Source: Siderastrea siderea
Taxonomy: Eukaryota > Cnidaria > Anthozoa > Scleractinia > Rhizangiidae
Reading direction: 5' to 3'
DNA: 64,000 nt
NCBI GenBank assembly: GCA_964030785.1
Contig: OZ034967.1
Span: forward strand, 47,270,033 to 47,334,032
How positions within the stretch are numbered: position 1 is the first letter of the stretch; the number at the start of each line of letters is the position of its first letter. Shown here piece by piece: positions 46,701-54,990 of this stretch. Made by a program: the position numbers and the translations under genes. The notes below the pieces were generated by a model, which saw only the letters and a list, made by a program, of their open reading frames with translations, made no database searches and was not told the DNA's origin.

Positions 46701-48370
46701 ACGAGGGACTGATCGCGTCGAGTCGTATATGCCCCACTTGCGGATCGGAAATGAACTGGGTTGAACGTGGGGACAGGTCAGATGGCTACGTCTGGGAGTG
46801 TCGAAAACAAATCAATGGTAAACGGCATAGATGTGAGAGAAGTATTAGAGAGGGAAGTTGGTTTGAGAAAGCGAACTTAACAATTGAAGAAGTGTTGAAA
46901 TTTACCTACTGGTGGTGTCAGGACCTGAGGCAGTGGCAGATAAAACAGCAGCTTGGGCTTGGTTCGCACACAGCCGTTGACTGGGACATGTTTTGCCGCG
47001 AAGTGTGTGAGGTTGCGTTGTTCGATGGAAGGGAAAAAATTGGAGGCCCAGGAAAGTTGGTTCAGATAGACGAAAGCAAAATTGGAAAGAGGAAATATCA
47101 TCGTGGTCATGTCGTCGAGGGTCAGTGGGTTTTCGGCGGCATCGAAGAGGATTCACGCAAATGCTTTATCGCCACAGTAGAAGACCGCTCGGAAAAAACT
47201 TTGCTTAACCTCATAAAAGAATGGATCGAGCCAGGCACGACAATTGTTTCGGATTGCTGGAAGGGATACGTGAACCTTTCCAAACATGGTTATATCCATA
47301 AGACAGTGAACCATTCCGTTGAGTTCGTTAACGATGAGGGTTTTCACACCAACAAGATCGAAGGACATTGGCGACAGATGAAGGCAAGGCTTCCGACGCA
47401 CGGTCGTAAAAAGGAACACTACTCTTCATACTTAGCGGAATTCAAATGGAGATATATCCACAGTGGTGAAGATTTGTGGAAGGCGTTTTTGAAGGACATT
47501 AAGGAAATTTACAAATTTGAATAATTAGAACATTAAACTGCCTGTAAATATGTGCCGTTTCTTTCTACTTAAGAAAAGTGTTGGAATGAATTTGAAATGT
47601 TGAGATTTAAGTTTGAGTTATTGCATGTATGGAATATTATAGGTCACTGTATTGATGACGCCAGTGTATTTGAATTAGATTGTAATTTTCTGAAAGCATC
47701 TTTGGAGCAACTGAAACGGAGTTACTGAAACGGACTGTATTGCAATAAAGTTAATTGCTTGAATTAAAAATACCATGTAGTTATTGTCTGGTTACGGGGA
47801 AAGAACGAGGTATATTCATGTGTAGCGCGCTTTCTTCGGTTCATGGATTAAAGAACGAGGTATATTCATGTGTAGCGCGCTTTCTTCGGTTCATGGATTA
47901 AAGAACGAGGTATATTCATGTGTAGCGCGCTTTCTTCGGCTCGTGGATTAAAGAACGAGGTATATTCATGTGTAGCGCGCTTTCTTCGGCTCATGGATTA
48001 AAGAACGAGGTTTGAACGAAGTATATTCATGAGGACCCTGGGAACGAGATTGGTGGCCACGTAGCTGCGTAGCCACTATTTTAGAGTATAGCTGCGTAGC
48101 CGCGTAGCCACTATTAGCCACTATTATTGGTGGCCACGTAGCTGCGTAGCCGCATAGCCACTATTTTAGAGGTATAGCTTTGGAGTGGGAGGGTATTCTG
48201 CAGTTAAGCCCTTTCTCTTCGCTATCTCCCGATTCGCCGCGATAAGCACCTCTGCGATATTTGTTATTTCTCCGTTCGTGTGTCACTCCTTCCTCAAAAC
48301 TAATGCCTTCATCTTTCTTCAATGAATAAGCTCCTCTTTTTCGAGATGAACCTGTATTCGTGGAGGACAT
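31709..48370 (-). CDS. tnp2/CACTA-like transposase, 13 coding segments, split by nested elements
   Basis: Minus-strand segments: 48370-48207, 43019-42341, 42059-41959, 41628-41394, 41167-41055, 40439-40174, 39677-39501, 39209-39113, 38714-38517, 37923-37766, 37593-37472, 37110-36751 and 31826-31709. From 43019 to the stop every GT/AG junction keeps phase, giving over 800 aa in total. Order: basic head (RRGAYRG, KRGPYQG), acidic D/S-rich stretch, ZnF-like CENCFLLFGETEVVCQNC, catalytic-type region (FNTDGVPIFKSSGVGVWPIY, VVWGLWQGRTKP, GECGCSTC, PPDYMHGVLLGVTKDLLSLW), then a tail ending SLMPNYVERD. It should cut and join the element ends. A Merlin-type element splits the N-terminal coding part, so this copy may be dead even though the remaining exons are intact. 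A DIRS sits in the last intron. Confidence 0.8.
32068..32330. repeat. Perfect 84-bp inverted repeat, 95-bp spacer, at the DIRS end
   Basis: 32068-32151 and 32247-32330 are exact reverse complements over 84 bp by my reading. The spacer contains ATATGCGCGCGAAACCAGAG, which is repeated inverted at 36655-36674 near the other DIRS end. This is probably the internal complementary region that lets the DIRS RNA form a circular intermediate. Confidence 0.75.
32558..33560 (-). CDS. DIRS tyrosine recombinase
   Basis: The open frame ending at 32558 holds a complete phage-integrase-type fold: an N-terminal SAM-like part (SWRSGTTTQYQTYYKKWESF) and a catalytic domain with the conserved residues in order, R in SGQRVQTLKAL, H-x-x-R in AHSTRAAATSAA, W in AAGWSSESTF and the nucleophile-position Y in FARFYDKP. 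It integrates the circular DIRS DNA without target duplication. The frame extends upstream to 33787, overlapping the end of the RNase H ORF in another frame; the functional start lies in that overlap. No lesion seen. Confidence 0.8.
33358..34659 (-). CDS. DIRS RNase H region (RT C-terminal part)
   Basis: The frame carries the RT connection and RNase H: LGFVLDSVQMKIYLT, then the RNase H core with D in STDASSTGWG, E in INYLELLAIYLAL, D in VMVDNMTALS and D in VEADKQSR. A DIRS-typical tail follows (DLFASRINHQLQPYVSWHPD, YMFPPFSLISRVL). It is separated from the RT ORF (34610-35512) by a one-base shift near 34690-34700 in an AAAAAG run. RNase H removes RNA from the cDNA hybrid. Confidence 0.75.
   Translation of the reverse strand: MGFVLDSVQMKIYLTNEKVDKLKSICTKLIKAKETTIREVSRALGYMVSSFPGVMYGPLYFRQLEREKTLALRYSKGDYDACMVVSDKAGSELLWWNTHLEASYNIISHGEPTVVKSTDASSTGWGCALHDTSTGGHWTAEEARNHINYLELLAIYLALKSFSTIINGQHVKVMVDNMTALSDVNHMGTSSSEKRNDVAKEIWLWCAQRNIWLTAVHIPGVENVEADKQSRRSHSQLEWTLDRTIFRDCINAAKVEPNIDLFASRINHQLQPYVSWHPDPGAVAIDAFHLSWKQYVPYMFPPFSLISRVLQKIQQEKVQGIIIVPKWPTQTWWPVLMRMLVDNPVLLPKRKKLLFLPSSPEKIHPLYPKLELLMCHLSGDHLKAKEFRQKLPESLCSPGDRAPQPSTKLTTRSGNHSAVDGKLIPFRPLYRMA
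34610..35512 (-). pseudogene. DIRS reverse transcriptase, damaged in the palm
   Basis: This is a DIRS-type RT: FSSVFVRPKK-like FISSVFVRPKKDGSHRMILN, MASVDLKDAYYSVPI (first catalytic D) and YTDDSYLQGG (the YxDD box). Between FPNGLAFCP and VLRQLGHINS about nine residues usual in this family appear to be missing. The ORF ends out of frame with the RNase H part after a one-base shift near 34695. Both point to an inactive copy, although the recombinase frame is whole. It starts overlapping the end of the gag-like ORF. Confidence 0.7.
35461..36601 (-). pseudogene. DIRS gag-like protein with one frameshift
   Basis: The start is the ATG at 36601 (MAKTNNPEDPDAITNENP), an acidic head. The frame stops after KWGNKET (about 36359) and continues one base over from KPRIDAGDAVETGG to the stop at 35461. 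The second part is basic and helical (ADIINKRWASKLSENKVKET) and ends in a lysine- and tryptophan-rich tail (SRWKPQKTWKKK). The function is presumably RNA packaging. No zinc knuckle is seen. Confidence 0.6.
40651..40780. repeat. Foldback element in a transposase intron
   Basis: The left arm (GTCCAATTTGGTCTGTAATC, then ACGAGTGATTAACAAA) and the right arm (TTTGTTTAATCACGAGTATG, then ATTACAGGCTGAATTGGA) are imperfect reverse complements meeting at about 40720. It lies in the intron between transposase segments 41167-41055 and 40439-40174. Non-coding. Confidence 0.5.
40996..41040. repeat. (AAT)n microsatellite
   Basis: Irregular AATAATAAT repeats of about 45 bp in a transposase intron. Confidence 0.7.
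43062..43620. repeat. GGCTACGC 8-bp tandem array (left subterminal repeat of the Merlin-type element)
   Basis: An 8-bp unit GGCTACGC with variants GGCTAAGT, AGCTACGC and GGCTACTC, nearly 70 copies, with a higher-order pattern of about 110-120 bp near 43086, 43203 and 43305. The array degrades toward 43620. A short inverted version is at 48048-48165. Confidence 0.8.
44105..45823 (-). CDS. DUF3987-like P-loop ATPase, two exons, inside the Merlin-type element
   Basis: Exon 1 is 45823-44717 (donor GAG|GTAACC) and exon 2 is 44413-44105 (acceptor CAG); they join in frame to about 471 aa. Residues 25-95 carry the leader typical of DUF3987 (PDPFEQIFPAAVWNFI), then Walker A in FVGPPTTGKSQA, a central helicase-like region (LVSGEIYDVLFKLL, QVLCQLFSGE, ILGATQIPFAARLVAL) and, in exon 2, a winged-helix-like end (NDLISPTMDETKTQ, then GPLVTFRAFKQSGP). 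DUF3987 proteins are known mainly from phages, plasmids and other mobile DNA and resemble replicative helicase/primase partners. Its role here is unknown; a replication or transposition helper is an inference. Confidence 0.65.
46574..47524 (+). CDS. Merlin (ISXO2/IS1595-like) DDE transposase
   Basis: The frame is open from 46574 and the first in-frame ATG is at 46751, but the upstream part (LWDRDFTLSWLKDEGLIASS, then RICPTCG) clearly belongs to the protein, so an upstream exon or other start is likely. Features: a zinc-ribbon-like CPTCGSEMNWVER...WECRK, then the DDE domain with D in LVQIDESKIGKRKYHRG, D in IVSDCWKGYVNL and E in HTNKIEGHWRQMKARLP. This is the core of IS1595/ISXO2 transposases, called Merlin in animals. 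No internal stop. AATAAA at 47744-47749 follows the TAA stop. It should cut and paste the surrounding 5.2-kb element. Confidence 0.8.
   Translation, partial: STQCGDTKGSYGRDEKKENFTSYESLLRNYLWDRDFTLSWLKDEGLIASSRICPTCGSEMNWVERGDRSDGYVWECRKQINGKRHRCERSIREGSWFEKANLTIEEVLKFTYWWCQDLRQWQIKQQLGLGSHTAVDWDMFCREVCEVALFDGREKIGGPGKLVQIDESKIGKRKYHRGHVVEGQWVFGGIEEDSRKCFIATVEDRSEKTLLNLIKEWIEPGTTIVSDCWKGYVNLSKHGYIHKTVNHSVEFVNDEGFHTNKIEGHWRQMKARLPTHGRKKEHYSSYLAEFKWRYIHSGEDLWKAFLKDIKEIYKFE
47801..48031. repeat. Four 50-bp tandem repeats plus a partial one
   Basis: Units start AAGAACGAGGTATATTCATG at 47801, 47851, 47901 and 47951, with a shortened fifth from 48001. They are almost identical (TTCATGG/CTCGTGG variants). 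Located between the Merlin transposase and the right end of its element. Confidence 0.85.
48048..48206. repeat. Right terminal region of the Merlin-type element
   Basis: Contains GTAGCTGCGTAGCC units, the inverse of the 8-bp array at 43062-43620, separated by ACTATTTTAGAG-type spacers, and ends in GGGTATTCTGCAGTTA. It pairs with the left end at 43020. Confidence 0.65.
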
Positions 48371-48670
48371 TATCGATGGATTTCACAACGCTACAACCGT
48401 CATGTTGGTTTCATCGCGGTTCAAAGTGCCTCCAGGGATTTACAGATGTCTTTTCCAGTCTCTCGCGGTTGTTCGTCCCATTGTTTTGTATGATGTATGG
48501 CAAACAACAGCCAATCGGAGAGGCAGATTGAATGTTTACGCGTCCTTTCATTAGCTTTGGCGCTATATTTCGATTTATCGCACCTAAAGAATACTTCGAG
48601 ATCTTACTGAAGCACGTGGAAATTTTTTAATACTTCTGTTAGCCGTAAAAAGACGTATTCTTCAATCAGT
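48371..48670. promoter_or_regulatory. Divergent promoter region between transposase and BEN genes
   Basis: Only 300 bp separate the two start codons, which point away from each other, so a shared bidirectional promoter is likely. No clear TATA box or motif was identified. The call rests on layout only. Confidence 0.4.
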
Positions 48671-51600
48671 ATGTCATCTGTTAAGCGATCGAAACACTGC
48701 AAAGGTAAGCTTGCGTATAACAACGAGCTCTTGGTTTCCTTATGCCCCAGGGGGGGTACTCCGGACTTCAAGTGACGGGGATGATCGAAGGATTTTTTTG
48801 GGTTTGAAATTTTCGATTCCGGGATTTTTTTGGGTATGAAGATTTGGCAGGTATTTTTTTGGGTGGCTTGATTTAAGTATGGATTTTTTTGGGTATTCAA
48901 AATGATCTGAAGATTCATGGTAGTGCCCATGTATCCGGGCCGCGTAGTTCCGCAAATAAAGTACAACCAAACTTGTTCTTGCCCGGGTAGTCTTGTTTTG
49001 TTTAGAGTTGTCATTCATAATGTTGTTGTTGACACAGAAGATGTTCTTGGGTGTCCCTAGTGTTGTTAGAATGACTACCAGATAAGGAAAGGATAAAATC
49101 ATCTGGTATGATGAATTATAACCAAATACAAACATTCAATTTCTAGTGGGTTTTTTTCGTGTTAGATCATTTAATCCTTTCTGGAAATTAAGGCTCGGAA
49201 TTTCGGCATGGGATTTTTTTGGGGTAAATTTTTGGTCCAGGGATTTTTTTGGGTTTTGTTGGAAGCCCTAGGGATTTTTTTGGGTATTGATTTTTGCCCC
49301 CATTCGATCATCCCCGTCACTTGAAACTCGGAGTACCCCCCCTGGGCCTTATGCCTACTTTGTAGACGTGCTCATGACTCATCTCCTTCATAAATTTTCT
49401 CACCTCTGCAGTACCCAGATATTTCCTTGTTGCTTTCAATGAAGATGACACTGTTAAGTTTTGTATCGTGGAAAAAAACAGAGTCCGTTTGCCAGAAAGC
49501 CAGGATTGCAATGTGGGATCTCAGGTGAAAGTCAAGTGGCAGGATAACAGTGAATACACAGGCAAAGTTTTTGGAATGAGCGGTACGTTAAGTGTGAAAC
49601 TTTTTTCATGTGTATTTTAATATATTTGAAGATTGGCTTGGAAAACTAAAGGTAAACTGCGCTCAAACTATTTTGATCTGCTAGCTAAAAATTGTCGATA
49701 AGCTCGGTGGTTTTCTAACTTAAATAGGCATCTACAGTGTAGATTACAAATGAGTTAGAAAAGCATTTTAAAACTCTTTGATATTTAAATCAGGGAAAAC
49801 CCTCATTTATTGGGCCTTTAATTTATTGGCGATCCAATGTTTGGCAGTGTTTGTTTTGTTTTGCTTTTCTGACACAAAAGGATGACTCGTGTATTTATTC
49901 TTTAAGATGACAGAAATGAACTTGACAGACTGCAAGGGACACTGTGTAACTATCAGAGCTTCTCCGAGAAGGCTTCCAATGAAAATATGAAATCTGACGA
50001 CTTGGTGGTGTCAGAGTCATCACAAGATATCTCAGTCAAGGAATTTGAAGTGGATGAAGCAAAGGAGGTGAGTTCATCCTTTACAATACTCTGCGGCAGT
50101 GTTAAATAACTCAATCAAAATGTTTTGAAAGACCTCTGCGAGCAGGGACGTTTTCTTGGGAAGGGTACATACATGGAGTTCACTGGTTTGCCCACTTGTC
50201 TCTCTGAAATGGAATGTTCGATACTAAATATGCATTCAACAAAGTCCCAATCAGCTGTATCAATGTTGAAAAATCTCTACCTTGGAGGAAGTAGTAAGGA
50301 ATCTGTAGACTGCTCACAATTTTAATTAGAGCTCTTGGCTTTAAATTCACAGGTTATTGATAAGTTCAAAGATAAGAATCTTGACTCCCAGTTATCTGAT
50401 TATGAAAAGGAGCGCCAAAAGAACATCCAAAAAAACAATGAAGTCCTCGAAAAGCTTGGCTTGATGGTGGTAAGTGACATTTATTTCTTATAACTCCTGA
50501 TCCCATAAGCAAAAAAGTTGCCTTCAGTTGATAGGATACAGTATGACATTTTACTTCACAATATGGATTTCCCTAAACTTACTATGTTTCATCAAGTTTG
50601 AACAAAGAAAATCAGAAGAATGACAGTGGTTAAATTTCCAACACCTAAAATTTCACTAAAAAGGAAACTATGATGTACGTTGTTATATGACATGGCATGT
50701 TTAATAAATAACATAAATAAAAGGAAAGCCACAGTGTAACCAAGGAAACCACAAGCACTAGGATTATTTTTGAAATGCTCACTGTACTGGAAGCAGTCAG
50801 ACAGGAGATCAAACCAGAAGAAAAAAAACTGCAAACCAAAAAATTAAAAAATAACTCCTGTTACAGCCTGCAGTTTATTCATCACGTTTCTTTCGTTGCA
50901 CAATAAACATTACGTTAATAATTCCTGGCCAGTGTTCTTGGATTTCCTAGTGCTGTAAATGCTAACTCCAGTTTTTATTCCCAGCCAAAGCCAGATAAAG
51001 AAAACAAAAGAGCAAGGAAAACTGAGAAGAAAAAAGTAAGTATTGAGTACATGTTTTTTTCTCCTAAAATTTCTTGAGGGGAAGATGAATTTTGCTAACT
51101 GTTTTTGCTTTTTTTTAATAGAATCAGTCAAATTCATCCACTTTGGTGAAAGAAGCTTTTGAGGATGCAAGCACCAAAGGTAGATACTTCATTTTCGATA
51201 ACTTAGCCATCAGGTTACACATATTTGTGTTACTACAGTAGAAACTTGCTAACTCGAACTTCTTCCTGTCTTCAACCCTATAGAGTTTCCACAGTTTCAC
51301 TTGGTTGTTAAAAAAACAAAGAGCTGTGTGCTTCTCCTGGTGGTTTGAGTTATCAAGGGTCTGCTGTTATAACTGTTAAATTAAGGATGTCATATTTAAA
51401 TTGATGATGACTTAAAAAACTTTCAATGATGCATAGAATTTGCTACTGATCTGACAATGACAGATTCTCTGAATTTTAAAAGAAGGACTGCTGTTCAAAA
51501 TTGTCCATCAGTGAATGTTTTTAGTAAACAAATAAGGGGGTTAGTTTCTAAAGAAACTGTGGTACTGCATTGGTGGAGACATGAAATACAAAATTTTGGA

Positions 51601-54035
51601 TTTATTAACTGAGTTGAGGTAAATTGGCCACCATAGAGGGATTGAAAGCTGACGTTTCAAGCGTCAGCCCATCATCAGAGCAAATCAACGAATTGATTTG
51701 TGGGTTGCACTTGGTTTATATAGAGAGTGGTGGTGGAGCTATGCTATTGGTAGGAACATGGCAACGTGAAAAACAAGAATAAATTAGTTGAATGAAAAGC
51801 ACTTTTTATTGATACCGTAGGGATTAAGTGTGCTGATTTGAAAAATGAATTTTTGTTGGTAGCCCTATGTTTCTTGTCTGATTAAAGTTTTAACCTGTTA
51901 ACTAGCGCACTATATACATATTAGTACTCATTTAATAATTATTTATAGCCTGTGTACAGCCGCCCACTCTCCTCAAGAAAAATCTTGGCTATTGGTTAGC
52001 ATGGTGATTGAAACCATGTTTGTCTTGCTAAATAGTTGCAGTGTAGTACTAAATGTGTTTAATCTCTTTTTGTATCCTAAGAACTTCAACAGCAAAAGAA
52101 AAAAAGAAAACTTCAGTCAAATTCCTCTGAAAATTTAGATGCTGCTAAGAAACCAAAGGTAACATAGACTTTTCATCACAATTATTAATGGTTATTATGG
52201 TATGTGAAAAATCAGCATTAAGACATTTCAACAAAACCTCCATCCTGTTGAATAGAGTTGCTTGTCGTTATAAATGAATTGATGGTTTGATACAATAAAA
52301 AAATACATGAACTGGTCAGTGAAGTTTTTTGCTTGTATTTTGTTCATGTGCTTTGATGTTTAAGGTTTCAATATATATTTTTTCTTTACAGAAAAGCACC
52401 CATGTGGAACAGGCAACAAAACTTCAGGCGACATTGGGAAACTTGAAGAGGGCCATTCTTCAAGAGACCCAACCACAGAAGGAAGTAGTCCTAATTGATC
52501 AGGAATCAGATGAATCATTTGTAGAAAGCTCATCACAATCGCTTGAATTTCCCTGTATTTTTCACCCTCGGCAACAATCTACTCCCATGAGTAAGGATCA
52601 GAGAAGAGGAGATATCAGTTCTGACCAATACCACTACCTGCACTCACTGATCAAAGATCAAGGAGAAAAATTGAAGGCAATGGAAACAGAAATGGTCAGA
52701 CTGAAAGCAGAGATTAAGAAGCTTAAGGCATGTACTTTTTTATTTTAATGTAGTTTTTAAGATGACCAAACAGATACCTCTTGCTCGAACCAGGCGTTAT
52801 TAAGGAATCATAGTTACTGGTAGAAATTTTAAAATCTTTACTTGGAAAGCCGTGCTTTACATAAAAATCATGCTTTGAAGTGTAACTGACAGAATTCATT
52901 TCTAGGTGTGATAATGCTTACCTGTGATCCAGATTTAACCCTTTAAGCCCTGATATAAAAATGCATATTCTCATTACTGATCTCCATACATTTCTTATGA
53001 AACTAGTAAGGAGAATTTGTATAAATATCAAGACATCACATCCTCAGTGATCACTTCCATTGGGGCTTAGGGCTTAAAGGTTTAATGTAGAGGAAGGTTT
53101 ATTGTCCATCTAAGAATGCGTGTAAGTGGTAGAGATTCAAACACCTATTTCATATTTCTTTTATAGCATGAAAAATCTGCTGTCGAATTACCAGTTTCAC
53201 CCAAAAGTGATCAAGCAGCGGGAAAGACTGAGATGGACAGGGACACCAGCCTGCAACAGTCAGTAACTAAAATGGAGGAATCCACCAGTGGACTTCCTGT
53301 TGACAAGGTAAAACAGTATGACATTTTCAAACTTAGTTACCTGTATTACACACCAGTGCAGGCGATTTCAAGAGTTTTTTGAAAAGTTTTCGAGTTTTTC
53401 GCCAAGGCACAGTTTGAAGTCCACTTATAAACACAAGCGGCGCACCTAGGATGTAACGCGGACAAGAAAACATCGAGAATTTTCTCCTAATTGGAGTCCA
53501 GCATTTTGATTGTTGTTATTGGTATGTAAAACTGTACCTGATAACCCTATGTATTTTGCACTCTAGGTTACCTTCCTTCAGTCATCTATGGCGCATTATG
53601 TCACAAGGATGGAAGTAGTCCGCTTCCTAATGACCCAAATATTCGCAGAGGAAGAGCTTAAGACATGCAGTGTCTGGGGCAAATGTGTGAACAAAAACAA
53701 GGCTCCCAAGCCAATGCTTCCAGCAGCAAAGAGATCCCTTTTGTTTAGTAAGTGAACCTGTGAAGCTTGTTACCTTATTTGCTCAATCAAATTTCTGTTT
53801 TCAAAAGAAAATTTATGGATTACTTCAGTTAGTCAATCTAAGTTATTTTTACGGTAAGCTCTCCATTTTAGCCAACCTGTCATACATAAATTTATGCATT
53901 CAACATTAATGTCATTTTGTTTTCTTATTTGTAGGACTTCTTAAAGAACGGTTCCCAGGTGAACTAAATACTGACCAGGACTGTGGTTTGGCGGCGAACA
54001 GCTTCTTAAAGCGGTTACCTGGGAGAACACAATGA
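48671..54035 (+). CDS. BEN-domain coiled-coil protein, 11 exons, second gene of the 24.3-kb transposon
   Basis: Exons 48671-48704, 49412-49582, 49907-50067, 50353-50469, 50985-51035, 51122-51179, 52082-52158, 52392-52727, 53167-53307, 53567-53747 and 53935-54035 join in phase to about 475 aa. Layout: start MSSVKRSKHCK; a Tudor-like small barrel (RYFLVAFNEDDTVKF, then VKVKWQDNSEYTGKV); a helical YEKERQKNIQKNNEVLEKLG stretch; lysine-rich NLS-like linkers; a coiled coil (EKLKAMETEMVRLKAEIKKL); a C-terminal BEN domain (HYVTRMEVVRFLMTQIFAEE, CSVWGKC, LLFRLLKERFPGEL). The intron after 52727 has a GC donor. AATAAA at 54082. BEN domains bind DNA, so this is probably the element's accessory DNA-binding protein, divergent from the transposase 300 bp away. 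No lesion seen. Confidence 0.75.
48746..49346. mobile_element. 601-bp MITE in BEN-gene intron 1, 8-bp duplication
   Basis: Inverted repeats of about 44 bp start CCCAGGGGGGGTACTCCG at 48746 and match the reverse complement ending at 49346. CCTTATGC is duplicated on both sides (48738-48745 and 49347-49354). The interior has many GGGATTTTTTTGGGT phrases. The 8-bp duplication suggests a hAT-like parent. Non-coding. Confidence 0.8.
51540..51800 (-). mobile_element. Penelope-like 5' fragment in a BEN-gene intron
   Basis: The segment with GAGTTGAGGTAAATTGGCCA and the adjoining hammerhead-like motif (51648-51681) resembles the 5' repeat region of Penelope-like elements. No protein is left. Borders are approximate. 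Confidence 0.45.
51648..51681 (-). ncRNA. Minimal hammerhead ribozyme motif
   Basis: On the minus strand the order is GCT, CTGATGA, a short stem-loop (GGC-TGAC-GCT), GAAAC, GTC, AGC: the conserved core boxes, a stem II hairpin, the cleavage triplet GTC and a closing GCT/AGC helix I. This matches the small type I hammerheads known in Penelope-like retroelements. Activity as a monomer would be weak because helix III is very short. Confidence 0.6.
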
Positions 54036-54663
54036 AGAACTGACATGTACCAAAAAAGTGATTTTCTTTTTAAAGTGTTTTAATAAATATGTTTGTGCTC
54101 AAACAAGACCAGAGGATAATAGGACATTGGTATTGATGCTGAGCCTCCATTGTGGTCCAGTTGGATATTTTTTTGACTTGGCCTTTTCATGAAATGAGAG
54201 ATTTTTCATCCACGCATTTTCATAATTACTGGTGTATATAAACTTATTTTTAATTTGTAAATACTGAAAATAAGTGGAAGGGTTGTTAGGGTTCAATTAT
54301 TTTGTTTAAAAGAAGTAACATTGATTTTGTTTTTAAAAGCTTCGTTTCTCCACTTGTAGGATTGTGCTCACTGCATAAAGTCTTAATATTCTTTGCATTG
54401 TTTAAAGATCTTGACAAAATTTTTTACTCAGTGGAAGGAGTTTGAGTTTTGATTTGTTTCTAAGAGAACTTTAGAATGAAAATAAAAAAAAGTAAGAAAG
54501 AGACCACAGTTTCTGTGTTCTAATTTGCTTCACAGTTGTCAACAAAAACGATGAAATCACCCAACTTGAGCCAGCCACGTTCTGGTATTGACCCAAGACT
54601 GTCAAATTGTTCAGGGACATGACCAAGTAATAAAAGCCCCTCCACATATTTTAGAAAGGGGAG
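54036..54663. other. 3' UTR and AT-rich spacer
   Basis: AATAAA at 54082-54087 probably ends the BEN transcript. No further gene up to the subterminal repeats. Confidence 0.5.
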
Positions 54664-54990
54664 GGCCAGAATGGGCCGGACTGGGCCGGCCTGTTCCACG
54701 AAATGCCCCCAAATTCATAGTAGTGACTAGAGGCCAGAATGGGCCGGACTGGGCCGGCCCGTTCCACGAAATGCCCCCAAATTCATAGTAGTGACTAGAG
54801 GCCAGTCTGGGCCGGCCCGGGCTGGACATGACCAGTCCAGGCCAGCTGAATATACCGTAAATAATGTTTGTGATGTGGGCTGGCCTGGGCCACTCATTAG
54901 TATTTTTCGGCATTAGCATTTTTGAAAAATGCTAATTTTGGGCCGGCCTGGGCCGGCCCAGTTGGGCCGGACAGGGCTGGCCAGGGCCGG
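54664..54990. repeat. Right subterminal GC-rich repeat region
   Basis: Many GGGCCGGCC, GGGCCGGACTGGGCC and GGCCTGGGCC motifs in AT-rich surroundings. It includes a 68-bp unit starting GGCCAGAATGGGCCGGACTG repeated in tandem at 54664 and 54732. It mirrors the left subterminal region (30718-31010). Confidence 0.8.

Larger units (their letters stand above)
43020..48206. mobile_element. Merlin-type DNA transposon with an extra ATPase gene, nested in the tnp2 gene
   Basis: The ends share the inverted sequence TAACTGCAGAATACCC (43020-43035 and reversed at 48191-48206), followed on both sides by diverging copies of a CCACTC, AAGC, CCTC phrase and then GGCTACGC-type repeats. The array is long on the left (about 550 bp) and short on the right. 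Inside are an ISXO2/IS1595-like (Merlin) transposase on plus (to 47524) and a two-exon DUF3987-like P-loop gene on minus (45823-44105). The insertion interrupts the N-terminal coding part of the tnp2 transposase. I could not define the 8-9 bp duplication expected for Merlin; only CT is shared at the borders. Confidence 0.65.

Noticed and set aside
43062..48031. Possible CRISPR-like arrays (8-bp and 50-bp repeats)
   Set aside because: Repeats are contiguous without unique spacers and the DNA is eukaryotic, so these are tandem satellites.
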